Part shown: piece by piece, positions 50,952 to 60,800 of the stretch
How positions within the stretch are numbered: the stretch's first letter is position 1
Layout: every line of letters starts with the position of its first letter
Assembly: GCA_958295935.1 (NCBI GenBank)
Contig: OY282385.1
Span: 2,521,545 to 2,585,544, forward strand
Direction of reading: 5' to 3'
Length of the DNA: 64,000 nt
Source: an uncultured Dehalococcoidia bacterium
Lineage (GTDB): Bacteria; Chloroflexota; Dehalococcoidia; Lucifugimonadales; Lucifugimonadaceae
Notes under the pieces: generated by a model
Database searches by the model: none
What the model was told of the DNA's origin: nothing
What the model saw: only the letters and a program-made list of their open reading frames with translations
Position numbers and translations under genes: made by a program

Positions 50952-51191
50952 ATGAATTCAGAGCTGGCGCTTCGTAGGGATGCTGTTGCGGCATTCTGCC
51001 GGGAGCGCGGGATCAAGCGGTTTGCTATCTTTGGCTCGGCGCTGCGGGATGACTTTGGGCCGGAGAACGATATAGACGTGCTGGTGGAGTTGTTCAGGGC
51101 GTTGCTGCACAAGCTGGTGGTGGGTGAGATACAGGTGGGGGAGCTAGGTTTGGCGGCGGTGGATAAGCAAAGCGTGGGGGCGGGTTTATGA
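50952..51191 (+). CDS. Chimeric ORF: nucleotidyltransferase fragment fused to an HsdS tail
   Basis: A 79-residue frame. Residues 1-45 are the start of a Pol-beta minimal nucleotidyltransferase with the metal motif FGSALRDD and ENDIDVLVE. Residues 46 onward (LFRALLHKLVVGEIQVGELG) match the C-terminal end of HsdS encoded 2 kb upstream. The nucleotidyltransferase is cut after its second motif, so it is unlikely to be active. The ATG at 50952 fits the family start; a longer reading is possible. The stop overlaps the TIR gene by four bases (ATGA). Confidence 0.7.
   Translation: MNSELALRRDAVAAFCRERGIKRFAIFGSALRDDFGPENDIDVLVELFRALLHKLVVGEIQVGELGLAAVDKQSVGAGL
51078..51147 (+). repeat. hsdS 3'-end segment, copy 2
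   Basis: Second copy of the HsdS tail segment at 49117-49187, in frame with a truncated nucleotidyltransferase. Confidence 0.8.
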
Positions 51192-52366
51192 CGGAGTCGA
51201 TGGCTCGACCGGCTTTTGCGTTATACGTCGCTTGGCACCCAGACTATGTAAGAGGAGCAGCGATTGCTGAGAGACTTTTACATCACTTTCGCTCCCACCG
51301 TTGCCGCGATATCGTTGGCGGAGCCGGTGTATCGGTACTCTTCCGAAGCGCCAATGCCCCCGGTCTTGAAACGCCGCTATCCATTGAGTGGGGTGATGCG
51401 GAGGTTACAGCGGTGGTCGTGCTGATCGACGATATGCTCGTGGGCGACCCTGAGTGGGTACGGTACGTTCAAACACTTGTGAGCGAGGCTGCCGCCGGGA
51501 GATCTGGCGCTCGCGTATTTCCCGTCAAAATGGAGCCTGGGGTCCTTGGTATGGACCTTGACGTACAGGCGGTACTTTGGGATCGCTGGGCTGGAAGTGA
51601 CGCAGCGAAAAAGCAGCGGTTAATCCGAGATCTCACTTATGAATTCATCCGGATGCTTAGGCACCACTTGGGAAGTCTCCAGCATTCAGAAGATCCGGAC
51701 GTTTTTAAAAATCGCCTGAAGAACATCAGTGTCTTCCTCAGTCATTCCAAGCACGACGAATACGGAGAGACAGTCGCAGAATCTATTCGTGAATGGCTTT
51801 ACCGTAACAGTTTGGTGAAGAATTTCCTTGACGTCTATGATATTCCAGCGGGTCTGTCATTCACCTCTGTGATAGATCATTTCATAAATGTTGGAGCGCT
51901 CTTAACTATCTACACTGACTCTTATTCTTCTCGGCCATGGTGCCACTATGAAGTTATAACGGCTAAGCGCAACAATATCCCCATGCTGGTCGTGGACTGC
52001 CTGGAGGGAATTGACGGGCGTGCCCTGCCATATCTCGGGAACGTGCCGGTTATTCGAATGGATCCCAATCTCATGGATCGGGTCGAACAGATCGCGGGCT
52101 TACTGCTTGAGGAGGTATTCAAGCACTTCCTTTGGCGATGCCGCGTAGAGAGAATGAGATGGTCCCATCCACAAATCATCTTTCTGGCGCGCCCGCCGGA
52201 GCTGATTTCTCTTGCGGCCTTACCGCGTAGCGAGAGTGAAGGCAACCGAGTGATTGTTTATCCTGATCCTCCGCTCGGCGCCGAGGAGACCCGCCTTCTA
52301 TTGGACGCGGGTGTTGATGTATGCTTGTTTAGCCTAACGCAGTGGCAAGGAGAGGCCGGAGCATGA
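51188..52366 (+). CDS. TIR-domain protein with two TIR-like domains
   Basis: A 392-residue protein. Residues 10-125 form a divergent TIR-like domain (FALYVAWHPDYVRGAAIAERL, AVVVLIDDMLVGD). Residues 178-300 form a clearer TIR domain: ISVFLSHSKHDEYG, FLDVYDIPAG, and RPWCHYEVITAKR, in which Glu255 is at the catalytic position of NAD-cleaving TIR domains. It overlaps by four bases (ATGA) a gene for a SLOG-like protein. In known systems such as Thoeris a TIR enzyme makes a signal from NAD that a SLOG domain senses. By analogy this TIR protein is the likely sensor/signal producer (inference). Confidence 0.82.
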   Translation: MTESMARPAFALYVAWHPDYVRGAAIAERLLHHFRSHRCRDIVGGAGVSVLFRSANAPGLETPLSIEWGDAEVTAVVVLIDDMLVGDPEWVRYVQTLVSEAAAGRSGARVFPVKMEPGVLGMDLDVQAVLWDRWAGSDAAKKQRLIRDLTYEFIRMLRHHLGSLQHSEDPDVFKNRLKNISVFLSHSKHDEYGETVAESIREWLYRNSLVKNFLDVYDIPAGLSFTSVIDHFINVGALLTIYTDSYSSRPWCHYEVITAKRNNIPMLVVDCLEGIDGRALPYLGNVPVIRMDPNLMDRVEQIAGLLLEEVFKHFLWRCRVERMRWSHPQIIFLARPPELISLAALPRSESEGNRVIVYPDPPLGAEETRLLLDAGVDVCLFSLTQWQGEAGA

Positions 52367-53181
52367 GCCTGACGGGCACTCAAGGGCAAAATGTCATTGC
52401 TATCTCGACGTCGGATAGCCCTGACATGGCCCACTTGGGGCTAAGCGCGAGCCACCTACAAGAGGCGGTGGCGGATTTTGCCATCTATCTCCTGGCATCT
52501 GGGGCGAGCCTCTCATACGGCGGCGACCTGCGGCGTCGGGGTTTCACAGAGTTGCTCTTCGACTTGGTTATGCGCTACCGGCAGCAAGAGGAGACCGGGG
52601 TGCGGGTGACTGACTACCTAGCTTGGCCAGTCCACATCGGTATCGCAGCCGATGACTTGCATGAGCATAACGCTAATCTTGTAGAGTTCGCTCGACTCGT
52701 ACTCATCGGACAAGACGGCGGTCGAATGTCTATGGAAGACCGCCAAGCGCTTGCGTCACGTGAACCCACTGATGATGAATGGTCAGCAGGGCTAACCTCT
52801 ATGCGGCAGGTCATGCGTAGGGAAACGACCTCTCGGATAGCGCTTGGCGGGCGGGTGGAGGGCTACAAGGGGGCTATGCCAGGTATTGCAGAGGAATCGT
52901 TGCTGTCACTTCGAGCTGGCCAACCGCTCTTCCTGATCGGCGGGTTCGGGGGTTGCACGCGGGATATTGCGGAAACTGTAGGGCTTGTGGATGCTTGGTC
53001 CGGCAACAGTCGGACCTGGTGCGGTCGCGAATGGTTCGAGCCTTACGAACCGGAGGACTTGCACAATGGGCTCTCCACTGAGGAGAACCGTGTGCTTGCG
53101 AGTACGCCGCATATCGATCAGGCCGTATCCTTGGTCATGATGGGTTTGCATAGGTTGGGCAACGGCATCACTGCGACTTAA
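52363..53181 (+). CDS. SLOG-domain-like protein, TIR partner
   Basis: A 272-residue alpha/beta protein. The N-terminal half resembles a SLOG Rossmann-type domain: ISTSDSPDMAHLGLS, AIYLLASGASLSYGGDLRR and GFTELLFDLV. In the second half, PLFLIGGFGGCTRDIAE is a second nucleotide-binding-like loop. No catalytic nuclease or membrane segment is seen, so this protein would bind a nucleotide signal rather than act alone, unless the effector activity is in an unrecognised part. The ATG overlaps the TIR stop and follows AGGAGAGG. Tight coupling suggests stoichiometric production with the TIR protein. Confidence 0.72.
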   Translation: MSLTGTQGQNVIAISTSDSPDMAHLGLSASHLQEAVADFAIYLLASGASLSYGGDLRRRGFTELLFDLVMRYRQQEETGVRVTDYLAWPVHIGIAADDLHEHNANLVEFARLVLIGQDGGRMSMEDRQALASREPTDDEWSAGLTSMRQVMRRETTSRIALGGRVEGYKGAMPGIAEESLLSLRAGQPLFLIGGFGGCTRDIAETVGLVDAWSGNSRTWCGREWFEPYEPEDLHNGLSTEENRVLASTPHIDQAVSLVMMGLHRLGNGITAT

Positions 53182-53311
53182 AACTGAATCACCAGCCCCT
53201 TTGTTCTATGGAATCTTGTTGAAGCAGCATTTCTCGATCGCGGTAGATGTGAATATGACTTGAGCCGGCGAATGAGGCGAGCTAATTCATAGAAGGAACG
53301 CCGTCCCCACC

Positions 53312-53494
53312 ATGCCCCCTGATCAAATTACAGCCACAGCCACCTCCGGCGAGTTGGGGACGCTGGGTTTCAAGGAAACCACCGGGACGCGCCGCAACTC
53401 CTCGACTTGCGCCAGGTGCCAGCCTATGAGAATTCGCTTCGTGGGCATTAACAGTTACCATCGCGTCTTCAGCGCTGGTCATATCATTGGCTAG
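53312..53494 (+). pseudogene. Remnant of an AlbA_2/Schlafen-like DNA-binding protein
   Basis: The first 35 codons read QITATATSGELGTLGFKET followed by TGTRRNS, similar to the beginning of AlbA_2-type proteins (ESETLEFKETTG...). Similarity is lost after STCARC and the frame ends 25 codons later. Genes for AlbA_2 proteins are common inside type I loci, so this is probably what remains of one. The remaining part of the 340-base gap between the SLOG gene and hsdR shows nothing else. Confidence 0.4.
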
Positions 53495-53524
53495 CACGCG
53501 GCGTTATCGAGCATAGGACCGGTC

Positions 53525-56500
53525 TTGACGATCATGCGAATTACGGAAGCGGGTACGGCGCAGTTCCCGATGGTTCGCCATGCGTCGGAGGTCGGCTGGA
53601 TTTCCTTGTCACCGCAGGAGGCCCTTGCCTTGCGGGGAGGGACTGGCGGGATGCTGTTTCGGGGCGTGCTTGAGGGGACGCTTCGCCGATTCAACCGTTG
53701 GATGTCGGACGACGCCATCCGTTCCGTAATCGAAGAGCTGCAGGCTCTTCGGCCGACTATCGAGGGCAACCGCGAGATGCTGTCCTGGATGCGCGGCGAG
53801 CGGTCACGGTATGACGAGGCGGAGCGTCGTCGTCGTCGGGTAGTGTTGATCGACTTCGAGGACACGGGGGCTAACGCCTTGCACGTCACCTGGGAGTGGC
53901 GACTCACGCCCCTGGCGCGCAAGGGCAGCCGTGCGGACGTCATGTTCCTGGTGAACGGCTTGCCGGCGGCCATCGTCGAGCACAAGAATCCGATGGACCG
54001 CGATGCCATAGAGCGGGGCGTTACGCAGCTGCAGCGCTACGAGCGGGAGACGCCCGAATTGCTGGGGTCGGCGCAGTTGTTCAACGTGACCCACGCGCTG
54101 GACTATTGGTACGGCGTCACGTGGAACATATCCCGCCGGTTCATGGCTCGCTGGAAGGAGCGCGCTGAGGATAGCTACCGGTTTGCCGTCCAGTCGTTCT
54201 TCGAGCCGACCGATTTTCTGCGGACTCTGCGCGACTGGATTCTCTTCTACGTGGAGGACGGGGAGACGCGAAAGTCCGTGCTGCGTCAGCACCAGCGTCG
54301 CGCGGTGGATCTCATTGTGGACCGCTGCGCCGAGCCGGTGAAGCGGCGCGGCCTGGTCTGGCATACCCAGGGATCTGGCAAGACGTTCACGCTGCTCACG
54401 TCCGCCCGTTTGATCCTGGAAAGCAAGGATCGTTTTGGTGCGGCGACGGTGGTGGTGGTGGTGGACCGCGCCGAGTTGGAAGGCCAGCTTGCGCAGTGGG
54501 TCGAGCGGCTGTTGGGCGAAATGCAGGGGCAGGCCATACCGGTATGGCGCGCCGACTCCAAGGACAAATTGCGGGAGCTGTTCGAGACGGACAAGCGCGG
54601 CTTGATCATCTCGATGATCCACAAGTTCGAGGGCATCGAGAAGGACGCCAACGTTCGCGACAGCATCTACGTGTTCATCGACGAGGCGCATCGCTCGGTG
54701 GCCAGAGATTTGGGCACGTATCTCATGGCGGCGCTGCCGAATTCGACCATCATCGGATTCACCGGCACGCCTGTTGCGCGAACGGCGCATGGGGAAGGAA
54801 CCTTCAAGATATTCGGGTCCGATGACGATCAGGGTTACCTGGACAAGTACTCGATAGCGGAGTCGATCGAGGACGAGACGACCCTTCCGATCCGCTACAT
54901 GATGGCGCCTAGCGAGATGACCGTGCCGGCGGAGCGGCTCGAAAAGGAGTTCTTCGCTCTGGCAGAGACGGAAGGCGTCACGGACGTCGATGAGTTGAAC
55001 CGCGTGCTGGACAGGGCGGTGGGGCTGCGTACCTTTCTGTCGGCGGACGATCGGATCGCGAAGGTTGCGGAGTTCGCGGCCGAGCATTTCAAGGAGAACG
55101 TGGATCCGCTCGGCTACAAGGCGTTCTTGGTCGCGGTGAACCGTGAAGCCTGCGCCAAGTACAAGCGCGCGCTGGACGAACTGCTGCCGCCGGAGTGGAC
55201 CGCGCCGGTCTACACGGCGAATGCCGATGACGCGGTCAAGCGGCCGTTGGTGGCGGAGCTACAGCTCTCATCCGAGCGCGAGGCGGACGTTCGGATCGCG
55301 TTCAAGAAGGCGAACGAGAACCCGAAGATACTCATCGTTACGGACAAGCTTCTGACCGGCTACGACGCGCCGAACTTGTACTGCATGTATCTCGACAAGC
55401 CGATGCGCAATCACGTGCTGCTCCAGGCGATAGCGCGGGTCAATCGGCCTTACGTTGACGCTAAGGGCCGCTCCAAGCCCATCGGCCTGATCGTGGACTT
55501 CGTGGGCGTGCTGCGCGAGTTGAGAAAGGCTTTGCAGTTCGACTCGTCGGACGTGAGCGGGGCGATCCAGGACCTCGACCTGCTGATGGGGGACTTTCGA
55601 TCCAAGATCGCCGAGGCGAGGGCGGAATATCTGGATGATCGGATTGATCGCGCAGAAGATCCAAGGCAGATCTCCGAGTTCAAGTCTCCATTTGACCTCC
55701 CCAGCGAGAGCGCAGACCGCCGTCTGGAGCGGACGGTGTACAAGCGTTTTCTCGAGCCCAAGGCGCGGGAGGAGTTCTTCGAGGTCTACAAGGGCGTCGA
55801 AACGCTGTGGGAGATACTCTCTCCATCAGCGGAATTGCGGGATCAGGTCGACACGTTCAAGGGCCTAGCCCAGCTCTACGCGGCTGTGCGGAGTGCGTAT
55901 GCGAGCCGGAGCATCTTCGAGTCGGATCTTGCGCTCAAGACTCAGCGCCTGGTCGAGAGCGGAGCCACTATGGAGGGTCTTGGGCAGATCACGAAGGCCC
56001 TTACGTTCGACGTGCGTACGCTGGAAGAGGTCCGGGGCGAGTCGGGCCCGGCCGAGGCCAAGGTGTTCAACCTGGTGCGCGGCCTGGGGCAGGAAGTCGA
56101 GGCCAACCCTGAGATGGAGTCCGTCTTGAGGCCCCTGAAGGAGCGCGCAGACTCCATCCTGAAGGATATGCAAGAGCGCAAGACGACCGAGCTGAAGGCG
56201 ATGGATCAGTTGGCCGCGCTCGTAAGGGAGAAGGAATCAGCCGTCAAGGCAGCGAGCGGCAGCGACCTCTCGCCGCGTGCGTTCGGCTTATATTGGGCGC
56301 TGAAGGACGATGGGAGGCTCCGGGCTGCCGGCGTGAACGCAATGGAGTTGGCGCGGGAAGCCGAATTGCTCTTGGGGCGCTTCCCCAACGCAGCTGTCAA
56401 CGCCGAAGAGAAGAAGCGGCTGCGCGCGGCCCTCTACCGGCCTCTGCTGAAACTGAACAAACACGACCGGCTAGGAGTTGTGGAGCAGGTCATGACTATC

Positions 56501-56533
56501 CTGCTAGGCGGAGGCGGCGATGGTGACGCGTGA
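53525..56533 (+). CDS. hsdR: Type I restriction endonuclease subunit HsdR
   Basis: A 1002-residue HsdR. The N-terminal nuclease domain has [11 protein letters not shown] and AAIVEHKNP, giving the Asp and the Glu-x-Lys of the PD-(D/E)XK motif. The helicase part has [11 protein letters not shown] near residue 283, FIDEAHRS near 390 and GFTGTPVA; the second lobe has LTGYDAP and AIARVNRPY. The C-terminal 300 residues are helical and bind the methyltransferase. A TTG start with AGGA at 7 bases is used; an ATG three codons later is the alternative. It translocates and cuts unmodified DNA with HsdM and HsdS. Confidence 0.94.
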   Translation: MTIMRITEAGTAQFPMVRHASEVGWISLSPQEALALRGGTGGMLFRGVLEGTLRRFNRWMSDDAIRSVIEELQALRPTIEGNREMLSWMRGERSRYDEAERRRRRVVLIDFEDTGANALHVTWEWRLTPLARKGSRADVMFLVNGLPAAIVEHKNPMDRDAIERGVTQLQRYERETPELLGSAQLFNVTHALDYWYGVTWNISRRFMARWKERAEDSYRFAVQSFFEPTDFLRTLRDWILFYVEDGETRKSVLRQHQRRAVDLIVDRCAEPVKRRGLVWHTQGSGKTFTLLTSARLILESKDRFGAATVVVVVDRAELEGQLAQWVERLLGEMQGQAIPVWRADSKDKLRELFETDKRGLIISMIHKFEGIEKDANVRDSIYVFIDEAHRSVARDLGTYLMAALPNSTIIGFTGTPVARTAHGEGTFKIFGSDDDQGYLDKYSIAESIEDETTLPIRYMMAPSEMTVPAERLEKEFFALAETEGVTDVDELNRVLDRAVGLRTFLSADDRIAKVAEFAAEHFKENVDPLGYKAFLVAVNREACAKYKRALDELLPPEWTAPVYTANADDAVKRPLVAELQLSSEREADVRIAFKKANENPKILIVTDKLLTGYDAPNLYCMYLDKPMRNHVLLQAIARVNRPYVDAKGRSKPIGLIVDFVGVLRELRKALQFDSSDVSGAIQDLDLLMGDFRSKIAEARAEYLDDRIDRAEDPRQISEFKSPFDLPSESADRRLERTVYKRFLEPKAREEFFEVYKGVETLWEILSPSAELRDQVDTFKGLAQLYAAVRSAYASRSIFESDLALKTQRLVESGATMEGLGQITKALTFDVRTLEEVRGESGPAEAKVFNLVRGLGQEVEANPEMESVLRPLKERADSILKDMQERKTTELKAMDQLAALVREKESAVKAASGSDLSPRAFGLYWALKDDGRLRAAGVNAMELAREAELLLGRFPNAAVNAEEKKRLRAALYRPLLKLNKHDRLGVVEQVMTILLGGGGDGDA

Positions 56534-56873
56534 GGAAAGGCGCGCCATGCTGTGCGAGCGGGTCGAGTCCTGGGCTCTGCGGCTGAAGGTGCGGACTCCG
56601 GCGGTGCGGGTTCAGCGCATGACGCGGAAGTGGGGGTCGTGCTCGACGTCCGGGGTCATCACGCTCGCGGTTGATCTGAGCGACGAGGAGGCGGGATTCC
56701 AGGACTTCGTCATTGCGCACGAGCTCCTGCATCTGCGGATACCGAACCACGGCAAGTTGTTCAAGGCGTTGATGAATGCATACGTGCCGGACTGGCGGAA
56801 GTACGGCTTGGGGAAGGAGAGGGCCGGCTACGTGGAGACGCGAGCTGCGCGGGGGCTCTGCGAGCACACGTAG
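56520..56873 (+). CDS. YgjP-like zinc metallopeptidase (DUF45)
   Basis: A 117-residue protein with [19 protein letters not shown] and the zinc site [15 protein letters not shown] (His67, Glu68, His71 and a further His), characteristic of the YgjP/DUF45 (WLM-related) group. Its start overlaps the hsdR end by 14 bases, an arrangement known for many type I loci. Family function is unproven; it may be a protease acting on restriction subunits. Confidence 0.88.
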   Translation: MVTREERRAMLCERVESWALRLKVRTPAVRVQRMTRKWGSCSTSGVITLAVDLSDEEAGFQDFVIAHELLHLRIPNHGKLFKALMNAYVPDWRKYGLGKERAGYVETRAARGLCEHT

Positions 56874-56956
56874 GGGCCCGCGGGGCGGCTGGGAGGGCGG
56901 GGGCCAAAGGGGGTGTCACGCATGGGCTTGTTTTCGTCAAGCTTCACGCCGACAGA

Positions 56957-57829
56957 TCAGAAGTCTTGCTTGAGTCGCTCCAACAGTTCGCCTCGACCGG
57001 TTATCCCCAATCTATAAAGCCTGCGCGCGTTACTTAGCGCGTCACCTACATCTGGCCCGGGTTCAAGTCCGATGACGTCAATGATGTCGTTGCCATCAAT
57101 CGGCAGCATAGACTCGAAGTGATTTAGCACATCGCGCTCGATTAGACGAACGATCGCGGCTTCAGGGTCGTCATGTTTCGGAATTGTTTCGAAGAATTCA
57201 CGCCATTTCTCAAGTCTATACTGTCGGAATCTTGGAACGTCAAGCGTCTGACCAATTCGCGTAGTAACATCGCTGACAATCTCATCGAATCTAGCGGCTT
57301 GCCAATTTCGATCAAGACGGTATTTTAAACCATCAATGATGTGGTTCTCGTTTCCAGATTCAGCCATTGCCAATTCCAGCGCGTCTTGACATTGTGTAAG
57401 TACTGCACTAACTTCGGCACATAGGCACTCGAAGCAACTTCTCCAGCCTTTTCTGTCTTTAGGAGGGTTCGCACCGCAACTCTTTATGAACCACTTGTTA
57501 ACCTTTCGGGATATTGCGATGCTGCGTTCAGTAGAGTACCCTAGATTGTGAAAATGCCACGCCCTCAGATCATGTACTAGGTCACGTGCTGATTGTAGAT
57601 CGGCCTGCGAATGATCTTCTCTCGAAGGGAGTTTGAGTAGATACGGAATAGTGACTCTGCCTGACTCGAATATGAGAACGTAGCTCCATGCAATGAGTCG
57701 AAGGAATGATGCCTCATCGTCACTGGCGGGAGGATGAACTGATATTTCTGAGATGGCATCTTCACTTACAAACGTGCAAAGCAAGCTGCGCAATCGTGTG
57801 AATTCAGCATTCAGCTCCTGGAATTTCAT
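56957..57829 (-). CDS. Unknown helical partner of the SIR2-like/NTPase protein
   Basis: A 290-residue protein I do not recognise. It is rich in helices, with conserved-looking parts HPPASDDEASFLRLIAWSY, WHFHNLGYS, GWRSCFECLCAEV and RLEKWREFFETIP. Its start is one base after the stop of the large upstream gene (TGAGATG), so the two are translated together. The ATG chosen gives this arrangement; a longer reading overlaps the previous gene. No enzyme motif or membrane helix is seen. It may control or complete the upstream protein. Confidence 0.72.
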   Translation of the reverse strand: MKFQELNAEFTRLRSLLCTFVSEDAISEISVHPPASDDEASFLRLIAWSYVLIFESGRVTIPYLLKLPSREDHSQADLQSARDLVHDLRAWHFHNLGYSTERSIAISRKVNKWFIKSCGANPPKDRKGWRSCFECLCAEVSAVLTQCQDALELAMAESGNENHIIDGLKYRLDRNWQAARFDEIVSDVTTRIGQTLDVPRFRQYRLEKWREFFETIPKHDDPEAAIVRLIERDVLNHFESMLPIDGNDIIDVIGLEPGPDVGDALSNARRLYRLGITGRGELLERLKQDF

Positions 57830-57830
57830 C

Positions 57831-60800
57831 TCATCGCCTGATTGGATCTGCAATCGGACCTATGAAATTGAATGCAATCGCGAAGTCTGACAATGAGCGG
57901 CCGTACTTGATGTCTTCACGAGGGAAATCCTTCTCGATTAAACGGATGGTCTGGTTCAAGTCATCAACTCGAATGTTCCAACGCCCCTCCCCACGCTGAT
58001 TTTCTACCCGACCAGTGAAATTTCTTGGAGTACCGTTGATGTCAGAGACCACATGACGGAGGAATATCCGGCCGCGGTAGACGTAGTCAGTCTCCTGATA
58101 GAGGTGTCGGAAGATTTCACCAGCTGCATCGTAATCCCCTGTTAACCACGTTAGGACAGCTTCAAGGTAACGGGTCCCATACCGAGATGACTCGCCGGCC
58201 GCTTGGTTCAGCGTACGCACAATGTCGAGGAACTTCCGTCGCATGTCGCCCACAGGCAGCGGTTGACGTTCGCCACGGAGCGGACGGCGACGCATTTCCG
58301 CGATCCATCGGTTCTCCAACAGCAGCCACAGACACCTCTCGTCCTGCTGAATTTTGTCGAGACACGCGGTCAGGAAGTCGGCGGCTCTCTTGGCCCTTTC
58401 CAGGTCAGCAGGCATTTCGACCTCAACGTCATCTTTGTTCAATTCTGGGGCGTACTCCCTTGCGCGCAAGAAGTACCCGGCAGTCGAGCCAGACTCCTTG
58501 AGGGCGACATAGGCTTCCTCGGTTAGCCTGTGGTCTTGTAGTGTCTTCCCCACCAGCATCCGGCGTGACTCAAACCTCTCACGCTGGCCAGGCGACAGTG
58601 AGTCTTTCTCCACTTGATTTAGCCCAGAGTAGATGTCTGCTGCCAATTCCCCTCGTTGCAATTCGGTTAATTCTGTTGACTCTAAGAGGTCAGCAGGGGC
58701 CCACAAACCTACGTCATGCGGATAGTAGTTATCAGCAGCGCTTATCGCCTTACGCACCGCAACTCTCGCCGCTTGGTATGCAGACCAGATATCTGCGGAT
58801 GTCGCCTTTCGTCTAGCATGGTTGTTAGCCAAGAAACCGTATATAGCAGCGAGCTCGACGAGCAAGTTCTGTCGAGTTCGCCTCGCCGCTTGAATTTGCC
58901 CATTATCGATTCCATCAAGCGCGGCATGAACGGCCTCACGCGCTTCGTCCAGCAACTGGAACCATTGATGGTCATCCACTTCTCTTTCTCGGACTGCACT
59001 CCTCCGAAATGCAGACTCCTGCAACATCAGGCTCGCGTCTATCACGTTGAAGCGCTTGCGCAACTCTGTCAGCTTGCGGGCGAAGTCCACGTAGGAATGT
59101 TTGTAACCACTGCCGCGTGGTCCGTCTCTACCGACCTGTTGGAGGAGGTTCAGCAAGAAGCCGCGTTCGTGTATGTTGTCAATTCCGAGACGGGCCGATC
59201 CAACCATATCGACAAGAACTCTAGCCTCTGCTTGTGCCCCCCCTAAGCGTCGCTGGCAGATCAGTTGCGCCTCCAGCGTCAGCCGGGGGAGTACTAGCCA
59301 GTCGTTGCCTTCTGAATCGCGTGACTTCCAACGGAACAAGTCGAGATCACGAAATAACTCAGAAACAAAAGCGGCGTCTATCCGTTGATGTTGATCGCTG
59401 ACTGCTCTAAGCAGAAGGTTGACGGGGACAGGACAGTTGAGGCTGCCGGATACCATGACCATATCAATGATCTTTCCAGCAGATCCACCCTCCTGTGTTG
59501 AGGTATTGCCCGGTTGGTCGCTAAAAAGCGGCATATAGCTGCTAATGTAGCCTTTGTCGATTAGTTGGCAGTGGAGTTGGCTGATAGGATCAACAGCGCG
59601 GTGTTGGCTACCTCTCGCTTCTAATTGCCGCGCGGTCGCCCTAGCCTCCGCGCTAAGACCAGAACCAATTCGCGGCCTACTAGCAGGCAGGTGGCGATAT
59701 AAGATCGCCAAGAAGTTATCGCCTTCCAACTGAGTTTGCTCGGGTACGCCAAACTCTCTGAGCAGATCGGCTAACTTCGGCTTCTCATTCTCTGACAGCA
59801 CCGGAGGAGCCTTGATTCGCGGATACTGATTCGCGTCGTCGACTCGATACTGGGATCCAAGTACGACGGCCTTCCTTCCCCGACTCCGAAGGCCGCTCAG
59901 GAGTTCGTCATAGCTGTCAATACCCCTGTTCGCGTCGCAAACAATCAACGTGGCCCGAGCACCAGCCCTATCAGCGGTTAGACAGAATTCCGATATTTCT
60001 TCTGTTTGAGGGATACGTCCGACCGAGTAGAGCACTGGGTCTGCCTTCTGTTCACGGACTCTTGCCACAATCCGTGCGAGTGTGACCGACTTTCCAGTCC
60101 CGGATTGTCCTTCGACGACGATCGGCGAATCAAGCTTGGAATGGTCTGCAAGCGCGTCTGAGACTCGCCTGAATAGCTGTTCCTCGAAGTCCCTTTCTAT
60201 TGCGAATCCCCTTCTAACACCTTCTACCAATAGGCGAGGCCCTCCCAGAACTCCGTGAAATCTCCGAAACGAGTCGTATTCCGAATCCGGACCGAGGGGA
60301 GGCAGAAACGATGTCCAAGAGTCGTCCACGATGGATGCTACGGCCTCTACCCTTAGCCTCTCCTCTGGCGTTACATTGAAAGCCCTCCAATTTCCGAGAC
60401 TGACGGTACCAACGTCACCGGATTCTAGGGGAGTTATGTCCGCTAGGCGTCCAGTAGCCCGAAGTTCAGCGATGATGGTCCCCAGCCGCGCGGGTTCAAC
60501 AAGAATTTGGTTCTTCCGCTCCAACTCTGCGAAGTGCTCCACATCGTCGTCATCCATGCTCGGACGTCCCCCGAACCACAGAACTTGATTCGACGCCGCA
60601 TTGACAAGGATACCAAGCAAGTCCTCGAATCTGAGCCAGTCTTCACCGAACGAGAACCCATCTACTACAATAGTACCCAACGGCGTCGCAGTATCCAGCA
60701 TTCTGTTCAGGAGCGGCACTGTATGCTGGGTTCGTCGAGTTCTGAGTTCGATCAGGTTTGCTGGAGGCCACGCCTGCACGTCTTGCTCACCGGCGCGACT

